Shown in pieces: positions 1 to 6,944 of a stretch of 7,066 nucleotides of DNA. The notes below the pieces were generated by a model. It saw only the letters and a list, made by a program, of their open reading frames with translations, had not been told where the DNA came from and made no database searches. Position numbers and translations under genes: made by a program. Location of the stretch: contig PLUZ01000478.1 of NCBI GenBank assembly GCA_003162995.1, positions 1 through 7,066 of the forward strand, written 5' to 3'. Origin of the DNA: Methylocapsa sp. Its GTDB lineage: Bacteria; Pseudomonadota; Alphaproteobacteria; Rhizobiales; Beijerinckiaceae. The first letter of the stretch is position 1. Each line of letters opens with the position of its first letter.

Positions 1-2
1 GT

Positions 3-1541
3 TCAATGGTCGGAACCTGCACGCCGGCTATTTCCAATGCCAGGCCTCCACGCCTTCTTGGCCCCTCCCAAAAGGCTGTGGTTGCGGCCGTACAAAAAAT
101 AAATGACGAGGCCGATCACGAACCAAACGACAACGCTTAGCCAGGTTTCGCTTGGCAGGCTCAGCATTAAAAACACCGCCGAAGCGACGCCAAGCGGGGC
201 CACCACAAATACGGCCGGCGTCTTAAACGGACGGTGAATCTCCGGGTGGGTGATCCGCAAAACAAGAACACCAAGGCAGACCACGGCAAATGCGAAGAGA
301 GTGCCGAGACTGACGAGTTTGCCGACAAGACCGATCGGCAGAAGACCCGCCAGAATCGCGACAACAACGCCGGTGATTATCGTGGTGATATAGGGCGTGC
401 GAAACCTTGGATGCACGATTGCCGCGAAGGGCGGCAAAAGACCGTCACGCGCCATTGAATAAAAAATCCGCGGCTGGCCAAGCAAGAGCACCAGAATGAC
501 CGAACTCAACCCTAGGATCGCACCAAATTTAATAATGGCGGAGAGCCATCCAAGCCCAATCGCATCGGCGCCAAGCGCGATCGGATCCGGCACATCCAGC
601 TGATTGAACGGGACGATGCCGGTTATAACGACGCATACCAAGACATACAGCAAAGTGCAGATCGCAAGCGATCCGAGCATACCGATTGGCATGTCCCTTT
701 GCGGATTTCTGGCCTCCTGCGCGGCAGTCGAGACGGCGTCGAACCCGATGTAAGCAAAGAAAACAACTGCGGCGCCGCTGACAATCCCGCTCCAGCCAAA
801 TTGGCCAGGACCGGCATTCGGGGGAATGAAAGCGCCCATGGGATTATTGGGGGTCACCCAGTTCGAGGTCTTAACGAACCAGGCTCCCGCAACGATGAAC
901 AGGACAACGATCGCCAGCTTAAGGGCGACAATGACGTTGTTGACATGTGCCGATTCCCTAATCCCAACAACGAGCAAGGCGGTCACCACGAGGATGACGA
1001 ACACCGCCGGAAGATTGACCAGCGCACCCGTCAGCAACAAAGTTCCCGCCACCGAATCATAGGTAAGCGGCGCCGACGAGAATTCCGCAGGAATGACCAG
1101 ACCAAGATCGCGCAGAAAGCTTGTGACATAGCCGGACCACCCGATTGCGACGGTTGTCGCGCCGAAGGCATATTCGAGGATCAGGTCCCAGCCGATGACC
1201 CAGGCGACGAATTCTCCCATCGTCGCATAGGCGTAAGTATAGGCGCTGCCCGCAACCGGCACGGTCGAGGCCATTTCCGCATAGCAGAGACCGGCGAAGG
1301 CACAGACAATTCCAGCGAGCACGAAAGAGAGACTGACAGCCGGCCCTGCATGAGCGGCGGCGGCATGCCCCGTCAGGACAAAGATGCCGGCGCCAATGAC
1401 GGCGCCAATGCCAAGCGCGACAAGACTTCCAAGCGAAAGCGTCCGGTGCAACTGTGCTTCGCCTGGCAGCGCTCCGACCTCGCCTTCCATCGCTTCGGCT
1501 TGAAGCACTGCTATCGGCTTGCGCGCCCACATATTCGCCAT
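3..1541 (-). CDS. APC superfamily amino-acid permease (CAT/YfnA-like)
   Basis: This is a predicted inner-membrane amino-acid transporter of about 512 residues with roughly 12 hydrophobic segments, the usual size for the family. Numbering from the ATG, the first membrane segment carries the glycine-rich [11 protein letters not shown] motif (about 44-54), the unwound substrate-binding helix of APC transporters. It is followed by the conserved [18 protein letters not shown] stretch (about 88-105). The [16 protein letters not shown] motif (about 261-276) and ARNPQRDMP are typical of cationic amino-acid/YfnA-type permeases; the true substrate cannot be read from sequence. Start choice: the frame also opens at a TTG at 1547, but AGGAG (complement of 1551-1555) lies 9 nt before the ATG at 1541 and only 3 nt before that TTG, so ATG is preferred. 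The stop is TGA at 3-5. It lies 53 bp downstream of the nitroreductase on the same strand, probably in one operon. Confidence 0.93.
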   Translation of the reverse strand: MANMWARKPIAVLQAEAMEGEVGALPGEAQLHRTLSLGSLVALGIGAVIGAGIFVLTGHAAAAHAGPAVSLSFVLAGIVCAFAGLCYAEMASTVPVAGSAYTYAYATMGEFVAWVIGWDLILEYAFGATTVAIGWSGYVTSFLRDLGLVIPAEFSSAPLTYDSVAGTLLLTGALVNLPAVFVILVVTALLVVGIRESAHVNNVIVALKLAIVVLFIVAGAWFVKTSNWVTPNNPMGAFIPPNAGPGQFGWSGIVSGAAVVFFAYIGFDAVSTAAQEARNPQRDMPIGMLGSLAICTLLYVLVCVVITGIVPFNQLDVPDPIALGADAIGLGWLSAIIKFGAILGLSSVILVLLLGQPRIFYSMARDGLLPPFAAIVHPRFRTPYITTIITGVVVAILAGLLPIGLVGKLVSLGTLFAFAVVCLGVLVLRITHPEIHRPFKTPAVFVVAPLGVASAVFLMLSLPSETWLSVVVWFVIGLVIYFLYGRNHSLLGGAKKAWRPGIGNSRRAGSDH

Positions 1542-1594
1542 TCCCAAAGTCTCCTATTGCGCGCACCGCTGTCGGCCACGCGTCATAATACGCT

Positions 1595-2158
1595 CTAAAA
1601 TCGTGTCACGATATCGGCAAGCAGCGGCCGGGGACGATCCTCGCGTGGATCGTCCGCGCGCCCGATATGGATAAATCCCGCAACTCTTTCGTGCTCCGCA
1701 ACGCCGATCCGCGCCAGCACGCTGCGGTCATAGGCATGCCATCCGGTGAGCCAAACCGAGGCAAAGCCCAATGCATTCGCGGCCACCATCAGATTCATGC
1801 ACGCCGCCCCGGCCGACAGAATCTGTTCCCATTCCGGAATCTTGGGATGCGGCGCGGCGCGTGAGATGACGCCGACGACCAGCGGCGCAAGGGCGAAGCG
1901 GTTCCTCTCAACCTCAACACGCCTATCGTCTTCGCCAGGATGCGCCTTGGCATAGATCTCCGCGAAAATCTCGCCTGCACGCATGCGCGAGGCGCCCTCG
2001 AAGAGAATAAAACGCCAGGGCGCGAGCTTGCCATGATCGGGCACCCGCGCCGCGAGCGCCAGTAGAATTTCTGTCTCTTGGGACGTGGGGCCGGGCCCCG
2101 ACATCGTCGCCGGGGGCGCCGAACGTCTTGCCCGCAGAAGCGCAATGGTATCGTTCAT
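1595..2158 (-). CDS. Nitroreductase family protein (YdjA-like, FMN-dependent)
   Basis: A 187-residue protein of the nitroreductase fold, close in length to E. coli YdjA (about 183 residues), the minimal members of the family. These are cytosolic, usually dimeric FMN flavoproteins that pass electrons from NAD(P)H to nitro-compounds, quinones or other acceptors; the physiological substrate here is unknown. Visible signatures are the N-terminal FMN-phosphate-binding RRS (11-13), the conserved PDHGKLAPWRF block (40-50), the central helix GAACMNLMVAANALGFASVW (117-136) followed by LTGW, and the C-terminal GFIHIGRAD strand (161-169). The start is ATG at 2158: the next upstream in-frame codon of note is a TAA, with no start between. 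An AGGAAAG motif (complement of 2171-2177) is about 12 nt upstream, slightly far. It is the first gene of a probable two-gene leftward unit with the permease. Confidence 0.92.
   Translation of the reverse strand: MNDTIALLRARRSAPPATMSGPGPTSQETEILLALAARVPDHGKLAPWRFILFEGASRMRAGEIFAEIYAKAHPGEDDRRVEVERNRFALAPLVVGVISRAAPHPKIPEWEQILSAGAACMNLMVAANALGFASVWLTGWHAYDRSVLARIGVAEHERVAGFIHIGRADDPREDRPRPLLADIVTRF
1600..1612. repeat. 13-nt dyad at the nitroreductase 3' end
   Basis: The plus strand reads ATCGTG-T-CACGAT, a perfect 6-bp inverted repeat around one base. It overlaps the last codons of the nitroreductase (Ile-Val-Thr-Arg). On the minus strand transcript it is followed by UUUUA, but the stem is short and a convincing terminator is not made. 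It may be an operator for the downstream permease or simply coding sequence. Confidence 0.3.
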
Positions 2159-2533
2159 AGAGGGTTCATGCTTTCCTGATTAAGACCCACTTGCTGTTAC
2201 GGTTGAATTCCGCCGCCGCAGTTCCCTCCCCACGGCCAAAGTCAAAATCGTCGAGCCAGAGGTTTCGGCATGGCGACGTTCAAACAACGGTTCCGTACAC
2301 TCCAAACATGGTGTAGAAGCGGCATCAATTGCCATGAAAACGTCCATTTGGGGACCAATCAGTGTAGGCTATGCTGCGGGGTTTCTACCTTTATATTGGC
2401 TAGTCATGCGAGAAATTATTTCAAACATCATAGGTCATAACGCCGCCACATCTCCTGCCCACCCTGTCTCGCACGGCATTCCCCGGCTGCGACGTGCCAT
2501 GGACTGGTCCGGCATAAGGTCCGCCGCACCAGA
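2159..2533. other. 375-bp divergent intergenic region
   Basis: This gap separates the leftward nitroreductase-permease unit from the rightward YfhO-like gene and should contain both promoters. The stretch from about 2330 to 2440 is clearly richer in A+T than the flanking genes. I found no promoter in either direction with good matches to both sigma70 hexamers at proper spacing. A small inverted repeat GGCA-TCAAT-TGCC lies near 2322-2334. The only coding candidate I would take seriously is the micro-gene at 2270-2440. Confidence 0.6.
2270..2440 (+). CDS. Candidate Cys/His-rich micro-protein, 56 aa
   Basis: An open frame runs from ATG at 2270 to TAA at 2438-2440. It is preceded by AGAGG at 2258-2262 with an ideal 7-nt spacer. 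The predicted 56-residue product has no signal peptide and is basic. It carries five cysteines (C15, C21, C32, C35, C36) and histidines at 22, 26, 46, 53 and 54; the central part reads C-x5-C-H-x3-H-x5-C-x2-CC, which could hold a metal ion. Against it: third positions are not G/C-rich as in the neighbours, AGA and AGG codons occur, and I do not recognise a family. It may be a recently acquired or rapidly evolving small gene, or a chance frame in an A+T-richer gap. Any function is unknown. Confidence 0.3.
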   Translation: MATFKQRFRTLQTWCRSGINCHENVHLGTNQCRLCCGVSTFILASHARNYFKHHRS

Positions 2534-5140
2534 ATGCAGAATGCTTTGCATCGAAAAGAGCCACCTGAGCTAGCGTTATCGAACCAGCCCGCATCGGATT
2601 TCTTCATGCCGCTTTTCGACACTGTCACCTCTTCCGCAACGCCGGCGATCCGTCATGTACAGCGGAGCTTTAGTTCGGTTGAACCGAAAAAGAAAGATTC
2701 GGCTCAAGTTTGGACAAGCAACAGCTTCCGGCTCGCGGTCTTAAGTCTCCTCCTCTTTTACGGGCTCGCACTGGCCTCTTGGCTCCTCACCGGAACGGTC
2801 GTGCCATGGGATTCGAAAAACCATTTTTATGCGATGTTCCGTTTCCTGGGCGATGCTTTGCACAATGGTGAGATTCCGCTTTGGAACCCCTATCTTTTCG
2901 GCGGCCATCCGGCGATCGCAGATCCGCAATCCCTGATCTTCACCCCGACCATGCTGCTGTTTGCATTGATCGCGCCAAACGCCTCGATGCAGCTTTTCGA
3001 CGCTGTCATCCTCGCACATCTTCTTGCCGGCGGAGTTTGCATCCTTGGCCTATCGCGGCGCTGGAATTGGCATCCAGCCGGCGCGGTGCTGGCAGCGATC
3101 GTTTTCATGCTGGGCGGCGCCGCGTCCTCAAGGCTCCAGCACACCGGCATCATTATTTCTTACTCCTTTTTTCCTGCGGCCTTATGGTGCCTCGACATCG
3201 CGCTGGAGCGCCGTTCCTATCGTTTTGCCATCGCATTCGGCCTCGCCGCATCCCTAATGGCGCTCGGCCGCGATCAAGTTGCCTTCCTGCTCTGCGCGGT
3301 TCTTGTTGGTTATCTTGTCTTTTCCGCCGTTCAATCTGGACACGCGCTGGTTTATCTGCGCGCCCGGGCTGGCATTCTGACGTCGAGTGCCGTGCTCATC
3401 CTCGCGATTTTGAGCGTGCCGGCGCTCTTGACCATGCAGTTTCTTGCCGACTCGAACCGGCCAGGCTTTCCTTTCGGCGTCGCCGCGGTTGGTTCCCTCG
3501 CGCCGGTCAATCTGATCACGCTGTTTGTGCCGAATTTCTTTGGCTCCCTTGATCATCTTTATGATTATTGGGGGCCTGACTACGACACCATGCCGAGCGC
3601 CGATTGGACCGACCGCGCCGTCGATTATCTTTTTATCGGCACCCTCCCATTCCTGCTCATTGCCTGGCATGGATTTGGAGCCGGCCGGCTATTCGCTCGG
3701 CGCGCGCGATTCTTCCTCATCCTGCTGGTGCTGGCGGCCGCTTATGCGTTGGGGCGCTATACCCCATTCTTCGCGCTCGCATTTGACAGAATACCCGGCG
3801 TATCCCTCTATCGGAGACCCGCCGACGCGACATTTCTGATCAATATCGCGCTTGCTTTCGCCGCCGGATTTCTGCTGCACCGCTATATCGAGGAAGGGCT
3901 GCCACGGCCCTTCCGCACGCTGCCGAAATGGCTGGCCCTCGCACTCATTGGGGTAACCACGCTTTCGCTCGTGGCGCTGATCGGCACCGGAATCGCCTTT
4001 TCCTTGCAGGAAGGCCGCCTGATAAGTTCGCTTGCCGCGCTCGTGGCCGCAGGCATGCTGGCCGCCGCTGGCGCCGCCATCTTGTTGGCGCTTCAAACGC
4101 GCCAGAAGCGGGCGATCGCGGCAAGTGTGTTCGTGCTTTTAAGCGGCGCCGAAATCCTTTGGCGCAATGCCGCCTCCTCGCTCAACGCGGAACCCCTCGA
4201 ACGCTATAGCGTCTATGCCGGCATAAGGCCAACCGATGCCGCCGGCATCGACGCTCTGCGCCAGGACATCGCCGCCAGGGTGCGCGACGGCGACCGGCCG
4301 CGTGTCGAGATTCTCGGTCTCAAAGGGCCCTGGCAGAATGCCTCGATGGTTCTCAAATTCGAAAATACGCTCGGCTATAATCCTTTGCGCATCGACGATT
4401 ACGAACGCGCGGTCGGCCCCGGGCAGGATGCCGAGGATTTCGCCTTGCGCCACTATCCTGGTACTTTTCGCGGCTACAACAGCCATCTCGCAGCATTGCT
4501 CGGGCTCGAATATTTGGTTCTTGACCGCCCTTTGACGGAGCTGCCGCGCGAGATTCCGCGACCGAAGGCTCAGGAGCTTTTTGCAAGCGATAGTTTGTAT
4601 ATCTACAAGCTCGGCAAGACCGCACCGAGGGCCTATTTTGCCGCCGAGGTCGCGCCGGTCGACAATGAGGACGTTCTCGACGAGCATGTGCTCCCGGACT
4701 TCGACCCGGCGCGCGAAGTCTTGATCGACCAGTCAAGCATGGCTGATCTTCACGGCGGTCCTTATGTCCCGGGCGCGAACCAAGAGCGGGTGCAAACTGC
4801 GAGCTTAAGCGGCGCACAAGGGTTCGGGCAAGCTGCGCGCCGCGCCGTGAGTGAAGCGCGGGACCCTTCTCATGCCGCAATTGTTAAATACTCCGGCAAC
4901 GCGGTCGAGATTGATGTCGATGCGCCAAAGGCAGGCATTGTCGTGTTGCACGACCTTTTTTATCCGGGCTGGGAGGCGCGCGTCGACGGGCATAAGGAGC
5001 CGGTCCTGCGCGCCAATATTTTGTTTCGCGGCGTCGAGGTTTCAGCGGGCCACCACCACATCGTGTTTTCCTTTCATCCGCTGTCCTTAACCAATCTCGC
5101 GGCGGCGGCGTCCACCGTTTTGCATAGGCAAGAGGAATAG
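2534..5140 (+). CDS. YfhO-like polytopic membrane protein (GT-C fold, putative glycosyltransferase)
   Basis: An 868-residue membrane protein with about 13 predicted membrane segments between residues 66 and 543 and a soluble, presumably periplasmic C-terminal part. Residues 91-97 (PWDSKNH) supply an acidic residue just after the first membrane segment, as in GT-C glycosyltransferases. The stretch GEIPLWNPYLFGGHPAIADP (112-131) is the typical YfhO-family signature. NTLGYNPLRIDDYERA (611-626), LLGLEYLVLD (655-664) and the terminal YPGWEARVDGH (810-820) also fit the family. Firmicute YfhO proteins transfer sugars from undecaprenyl-phosphate-sugar to cell-surface polymers; donor and acceptor here are unknown. 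The protein ends soon after FSFHPLSLTN without the final membrane helix seen in many YfhO proteins. The start is uncertain: ATG 2534 has only AAGG about 13 nt upstream, and ATG 2606 (residue 25) is an alternative with an equally weak site. It lies 2 bp upstream of the next gene. Confidence 0.85.
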   Translation: MQNALHRKEPPELALSNQPASDFFMPLFDTVTSSATPAIRHVQRSFSSVEPKKKDSAQVWTSNSFRLAVLSLLLFYGLALASWLLTGTVVPWDSKNHFYAMFRFLGDALHNGEIPLWNPYLFGGHPAIADPQSLIFTPTMLLFALIAPNASMQLFDAVILAHLLAGGVCILGLSRRWNWHPAGAVLAAIVFMLGGAASSRLQHTGIIISYSFFPAALWCLDIALERRSYRFAIAFGLAASLMALGRDQVAFLLCAVLVGYLVFSAVQSGHALVYLRARAGILTSSAVLILAILSVPALLTMQFLADSNRPGFPFGVAAVGSLAPVNLITLFVPNFFGSLDHLYDYWGPDYDTMPSADWTDRAVDYLFIGTLPFLLIAWHGFGAGRLFARRARFFLILLVLAAAYALGRYTPFFALAFDRIPGVSLYRRPADATFLINIALAFAAGFLLHRYIEEGLPRPFRTLPKWLALALIGVTTLSLVALIGTGIAFSLQEGRLISSLAALVAAGMLAAAGAAILLALQTRQKRAIAASVFVLLSGAEILWRNAASSLNAEPLERYSVYAGIRPTDAAGIDALRQDIAARVRDGDRPRVEILGLKGPWQNASMVLKFENTLGYNPLRIDDYERAVGPGQDAEDFALRHYPGTFRGYNSHLAALLGLEYLVLDRPLTELPREIPRPKAQELFASDSLYIYKLGKTAPRAYFAAEVAPVDNEDVLDEHVLPDFDPAREVLIDQSSMADLHGGPYVPGANQERVQTASLSGAQGFGQAARRAVSEARDPSHAAIVKYSGNAVEIDVDAPKAGIVVLHDLFYPGWEARVDGHKEPVLRANILFRGVEVSAGHHHIVFSFHPLSLTNLAAAASTVLHRQEE
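5131..5137 (+). promoter_or_regulatory. Ribosome binding site deciding the TTG start at 5143
   Basis: AGAGGAA sits inside the last codons of the YfhO-like gene, 5 nt before TTG at 5143, and the upstream stop codon TAG (5138-5140) lies in that spacer. This arrangement supports a TTG start and translational coupling of the two genes. Confidence 0.6.
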
Positions 5141-5142
5141 TT

Positions 5143-6156
5143 TTGCGGAGGCCGCGCGCAAGGCCGGAGTCCGGCCGCACTGGACAAAACCCGATCGCCC
5201 GCACGACTTTGCTCGCGCAATTGTTGGCGGCATTCATGTTCTGTCTCCCGTGCTTGCCCGCCGTGGCGCAATCACCGGGACTAGGAAACTCCGGCCCTCC
5301 TCCCTTGCGTCTGCCGCTAAACCCCGGAGCAGCACCCGCCGAATCGGCTCGCGGCATCGTCCGGCTTACGGCCCTTTTTGCCGCCACCGACCCACAGCCG
5401 GTGCGTGAAGGCTTGCAATGGCGCGTCTTCGAAGATGTTCCGGGGCCGGACGGAAACCATAAGCTCGTCGCGCAATCCAGCGACGCGACGCCCAACCTCC
5501 CGCTTCCCGACGGCACTTTTATTGTGCATGCCGCCTTGGGGCTTGCGGGGGCAACAAAGCGCATTACCATCACCGGCACCGTCTTGAGCGAAACGCTTGT
5601 GCTCAATGCCGGCGGCTTGCGGATCGCGGGCCAGCTCGGCGACACGCCCATCAACCCGGCGAAATTATCGATTTCGATTTATGTTCCGGAGCGCGGCAAT
5701 CCGGAAGCAAAGCTCGTCGTTGCAAACGCCAAAACCTCCAGCATGATCGGCCTTCCGGAAGGCAATTATCATATCGTGTCGACATTGCTCGATGCCGCGA
5801 CAAATGGTTCGTCGAGCCCGACGAATTCGGTGATCAGCGCGGATCTTAGGGTTGAGGCCGGCAAGTTGACCGATGCGACGCTGCGTCATCGCGCTGCCAC
5901 CATGACTTTGAAGCTTGTGAACAGCGCGGGCGGCGAAGCCCTCGCGAATACGGCTTTCACGATCCTGACGCCGGGCGGCGATATTATTCGCGAGATGATC
6001 GGCGCGTTTCCCTCGGCCACCCTCGCCGAAGGCGAATATGTCGCGATCGCGCGGCATGACAACAAAACCTACCAGGCCACCTTCAAGGTCGTCTCGGCCC
6101 TCGATAGGGATGTCGAAGTCGTCGCGCAGGACTCGCCGCCGCCCGAGGCGCCGTGA
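5143..6156 (+). CDS. Secreted protein with three beta-rich repeats, unknown function
   Basis: A 337-residue protein. The N-terminus has several arginines (2-9 and 20), a hydrophobic core (about 22-40) and a likely signal peptidase I site after AVA (residues 40-42), so the mature protein should be exported. A proline-rich linker (51-65) follows. The rest divides into three parts of about 75-90 residues that share a pattern ending in a Leu-x-(Asp/Glu)-Gly-x-(Phe/Tyr) turn: LPLPDGTFIV (119-128), IGLPEGNYHI (202-211) and ATLAEGEYVA (292-301). This resembles small beta-sandwich modules of the carboxypeptidase-regulatory/transthyretin-like kind, but that assignment is inference. Start: TTG at 5143 has a good ribosome binding site and supplies the charged signal-peptide head; the first in-frame ATG (5236) falls inside the hydrophobic core. 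It is coupled to the YfhO-like gene, suggesting a joint envelope role. I do not recognise a named family. The stop TGA lies in the palindrome TGATTAATCA (6154-6163). Confidence 0.8.
   Translation: MRRPRARPESGRTGQNPIARTTLLAQLLAAFMFCLPCLPAVAQSPGLGNSGPPPLRLPLNPGAAPAESARGIVRLTALFAATDPQPVREGLQWRVFEDVPGPDGNHKLVAQSSDATPNLPLPDGTFIVHAALGLAGATKRITITGTVLSETLVLNAGGLRIAGQLGDTPINPAKLSISIYVPERGNPEAKLVVANAKTSSMIGLPEGNYHIVSTLLDAATNGSSSPTNSVISADLRVEAGKLTDATLRHRAATMTLKLVNSAGGEALANTAFTILTPGGDIIREMIGAFPSATLAEGEYVAIARHDNKTYQATFKVVSALDRDVEVVAQDSPPPEAP
5971..6022 (+). repeat. Direct repeat, left copy (inside secreted-protein gene)
   Basis: This block encodes PGGDIIREMIGAFPSAT (residues 277-293) of the secreted protein. 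It matches 7015-7066 at 47 of 52 bases with no gaps, and the five differences (GGC/GGG, GAT/GAC, ATT/ATC twice, ATC/ATT) are all third-position and synonymous. The start-to-start distance is 1044 bp. The right copy runs off the window, so the repeat may be longer. Confidence 0.9.
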
Positions 6157-6255
6157 TTAATCAGTCTCGCTTCTTGAGATCGCAGGAATCCTCGGGTGCG
6201 ATTGATCAGCTGCCGGAACATGGAGCGTGCCGGCATTCGGTGACTGGCGGGGGAA

Positions 6256-6284
6256 ATGACATGTATAGCGTCGCTTGATAGAAT
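6256..6284 (+). promoter_or_regulatory. Predicted sigma70-type promoter of higBA
   Basis: A -35 box ATGACA (6256-6261, five of six consensus bases) and a -10 box TAGAAT (6279-6284, five of six) are separated by exactly 17 bp. Transcription would begin near 6290, giving a leader of about 18 nt before the higB ATG. This is the best promoter match in the window and it lies just where a toxin-antitoxin promoter is expected. Confidence 0.55.
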
Positions 6285-6287
6285 ACA
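6262..6287. promoter_or_regulatory. Candidate HigA operator overlapping the higBA promoter
   Basis: TGTAT (6262-6266) and ATACA (6283-6287) form perfect 5-bp inverted arms around 16 bases, covering the promoter spacer and -10 box. A second small dyad AGCG-T-CGCT lies within (6267-6275). HigA antitoxins normally repress their own promoter by binding such dyads; that this one is used is inference. Confidence 0.35.
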
Positions 6288-6308
6288 CTTTCCCTGCTAA
6301 GCTACCCT

Positions 6309-6599
6309 ATGAAGATCAGGAACGTAATCCATAAGGGGCTACGACGCTTCATCGAGGACGACGACAGTTCAGGCTTGCCGCAGACCGTTGGGCCGAAGGT
6401 CCGTAAGATCGTGTCCTTCCTTCAGGACATGGAGAAGGAAGGCGAGCTGCGTACTGTGCCACTCTGGAAAGCCCACCAGATGACCGGCGACCGGAAAGGC
6501 ACTTGGAGCCTGTTCGTCACCAAGAACTGGCGCATCACGTTCCAGATCAATCAGGTGGAGATTGAAATTATCAACCTCGATTATGAGGACTACCACTAG
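6309..6599 (+). CDS. higB: HigB-type toxin, RelE/ParE superfamily
   Basis: A 96-residue basic protein, the usual size for HigB (about 92-95). HigB toxins are ribosome-dependent endoribonucleases that cut mRNA during translation and are held inactive by HigA. Family marks are the HKGLRRF opening (8-14), the GDRKGTWSLFVTKNWRITF block (60-78) that forms the beta-sheet core with its conserved basic residues, and the C-terminal DYEDYH (91-96), whose terminal acidic-Tyr-His group is part of the active site in studied HigB proteins. The usual H-P-L-K before GDRKG is replaced here by KAHQMT, a mild deviation. The start ATG at 6309 has no recognisable Shine-Dalgarno sequence, so the toxin should be translated weakly. 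The antitoxin gene follows 11 bp after the stop. The frame is intact and the toxin appears functional. Confidence 0.93.
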   Translation: MKIRNVIHKGLRRFIEDDDSSGLPQTVGPKVRKIVSFLQDMEKEGELRTVPLWKAHQMTGDRKGTWSLFVTKNWRITFQINQVEIEIINLDYEDYH

Positions 6600-6603
6600 G
6601 AGG
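6598..6603 (+). promoter_or_regulatory. Strong ribosome binding site of higA
   Basis: AGGAGG, a full Shine-Dalgarno match, begins within the higB stop codon (TAG 6597-6599) and is 7 nt before the higA ATG. In contrast to higB, which has none, this favours excess antitoxin and couples higA translation to the end of higB. Confidence 0.8.
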
Positions 6604-6610
6604 TGGAGCC

Positions 6611-6943
6611 ATGGCACAGGACATTCGCATGAAAAACCCGGCCCATCCCGGCGGGTTCGTAAAGACCGAGATCATCGAGCCACTTGGGTTGTCGGTGACT
6701 GACGCCGCACAGGTGCTCGGCATAACGAGGGCAGCTCTCTCGGCCTTTCTAAACGAACGCGCATCCCTTTCGCCAGACATGGCGATACGGATTCAAAAAG
6801 CGTTCAGTGTCTCGATGGAAACGCTCAGACGTATGCAGAACAGCTTCGACATAGTGCAAGCCCACAGGCGCGAAGGGGAGATTCAGGTTCAGCCCTATGT
6901 CCCCAAAACCCCACCGTCAAAGCCGCAGCCAAACCTTCTTTGA
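6611..6943 (+). CDS. higA: HigA-type antitoxin, XRE-family helix-turn-helix protein
   Basis: A 110-residue protein with the typical HigA layout. The HPGGFVKTEIIEPLGLS segment (12-28) corresponds to the family's HPGEhL...PLGLS opening. It is followed by a helix-turn-helix (about 28-50) containing TDAAQVLGITRAALSAFLNE, then SLSPDMAIRIQKAFSVS and the LRRMQNSFDI helix. The last 30 residues are a hydrophilic, proline-rich tail (PYVPKTPPSKPQPN). HigA binds and neutralises HigB and, with it, represses the shared promoter. The start ATG at 6611 has the AGGAGG site noted separately; an ATG seven codons in is possible but less well placed. Stop TGA is at 6941-6943, and its last base begins the ATG of the truncated paralogue that follows. 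Toxin-first order is characteristic of higBA. Confidence 0.93.
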   Translation: MAQDIRMKNPAHPGGFVKTEIIEPLGLSVTDAAQVLGITRAALSAFLNERASLSPDMAIRIQKAFSVSMETLRRMQNSFDIVQAHRREGEIQVQPYVPKTPPSKPQPNLL

Positions 6944-6944
6944 T

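Noticed and set aside
699..1598. 299-codon open frame on the plus strand antisense to the permease
   Set aside because: The product is a low-complexity, charged, Arg/Asp-rich sequence with no domain. The opposite strand encodes a clear APC permease, and long antisense frames are common in high-GC genes.
2334..2573. 79-codon plus-strand frame (MKTSIWGP...) in the divergent gap
   Set aside because: It has no Shine-Dalgarno sequence before its ATG, overlaps the start of the YfhO-like gene, and conflicts with the better-placed 2270-2440 frame. The hydrophobic beginning alone is not enough.
4884..5654. 256-codon minus-strand open frame across the YfhO-like/secreted gene junction
   Set aside because: It spans two well-supported plus-strand genes, has no ribosome binding site that I can see, and its product is Arg/Pro/Ser-rich without motifs.
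6164..6202. Small hairpins after the secreted-protein gene (GTCTC/GAGAT and ATCGCA/TGCGAT)
   Set aside because: The stems are only 5-6 bp, one with a wobble, and no T-run follows, so I do not call a terminator.
6157..6308. Insertion sequence or transposase remnant around higBA
   Set aside because: No transposase-like coding sequence, terminal inverted repeats or matching target duplication could be found on the two sides of the cassette.
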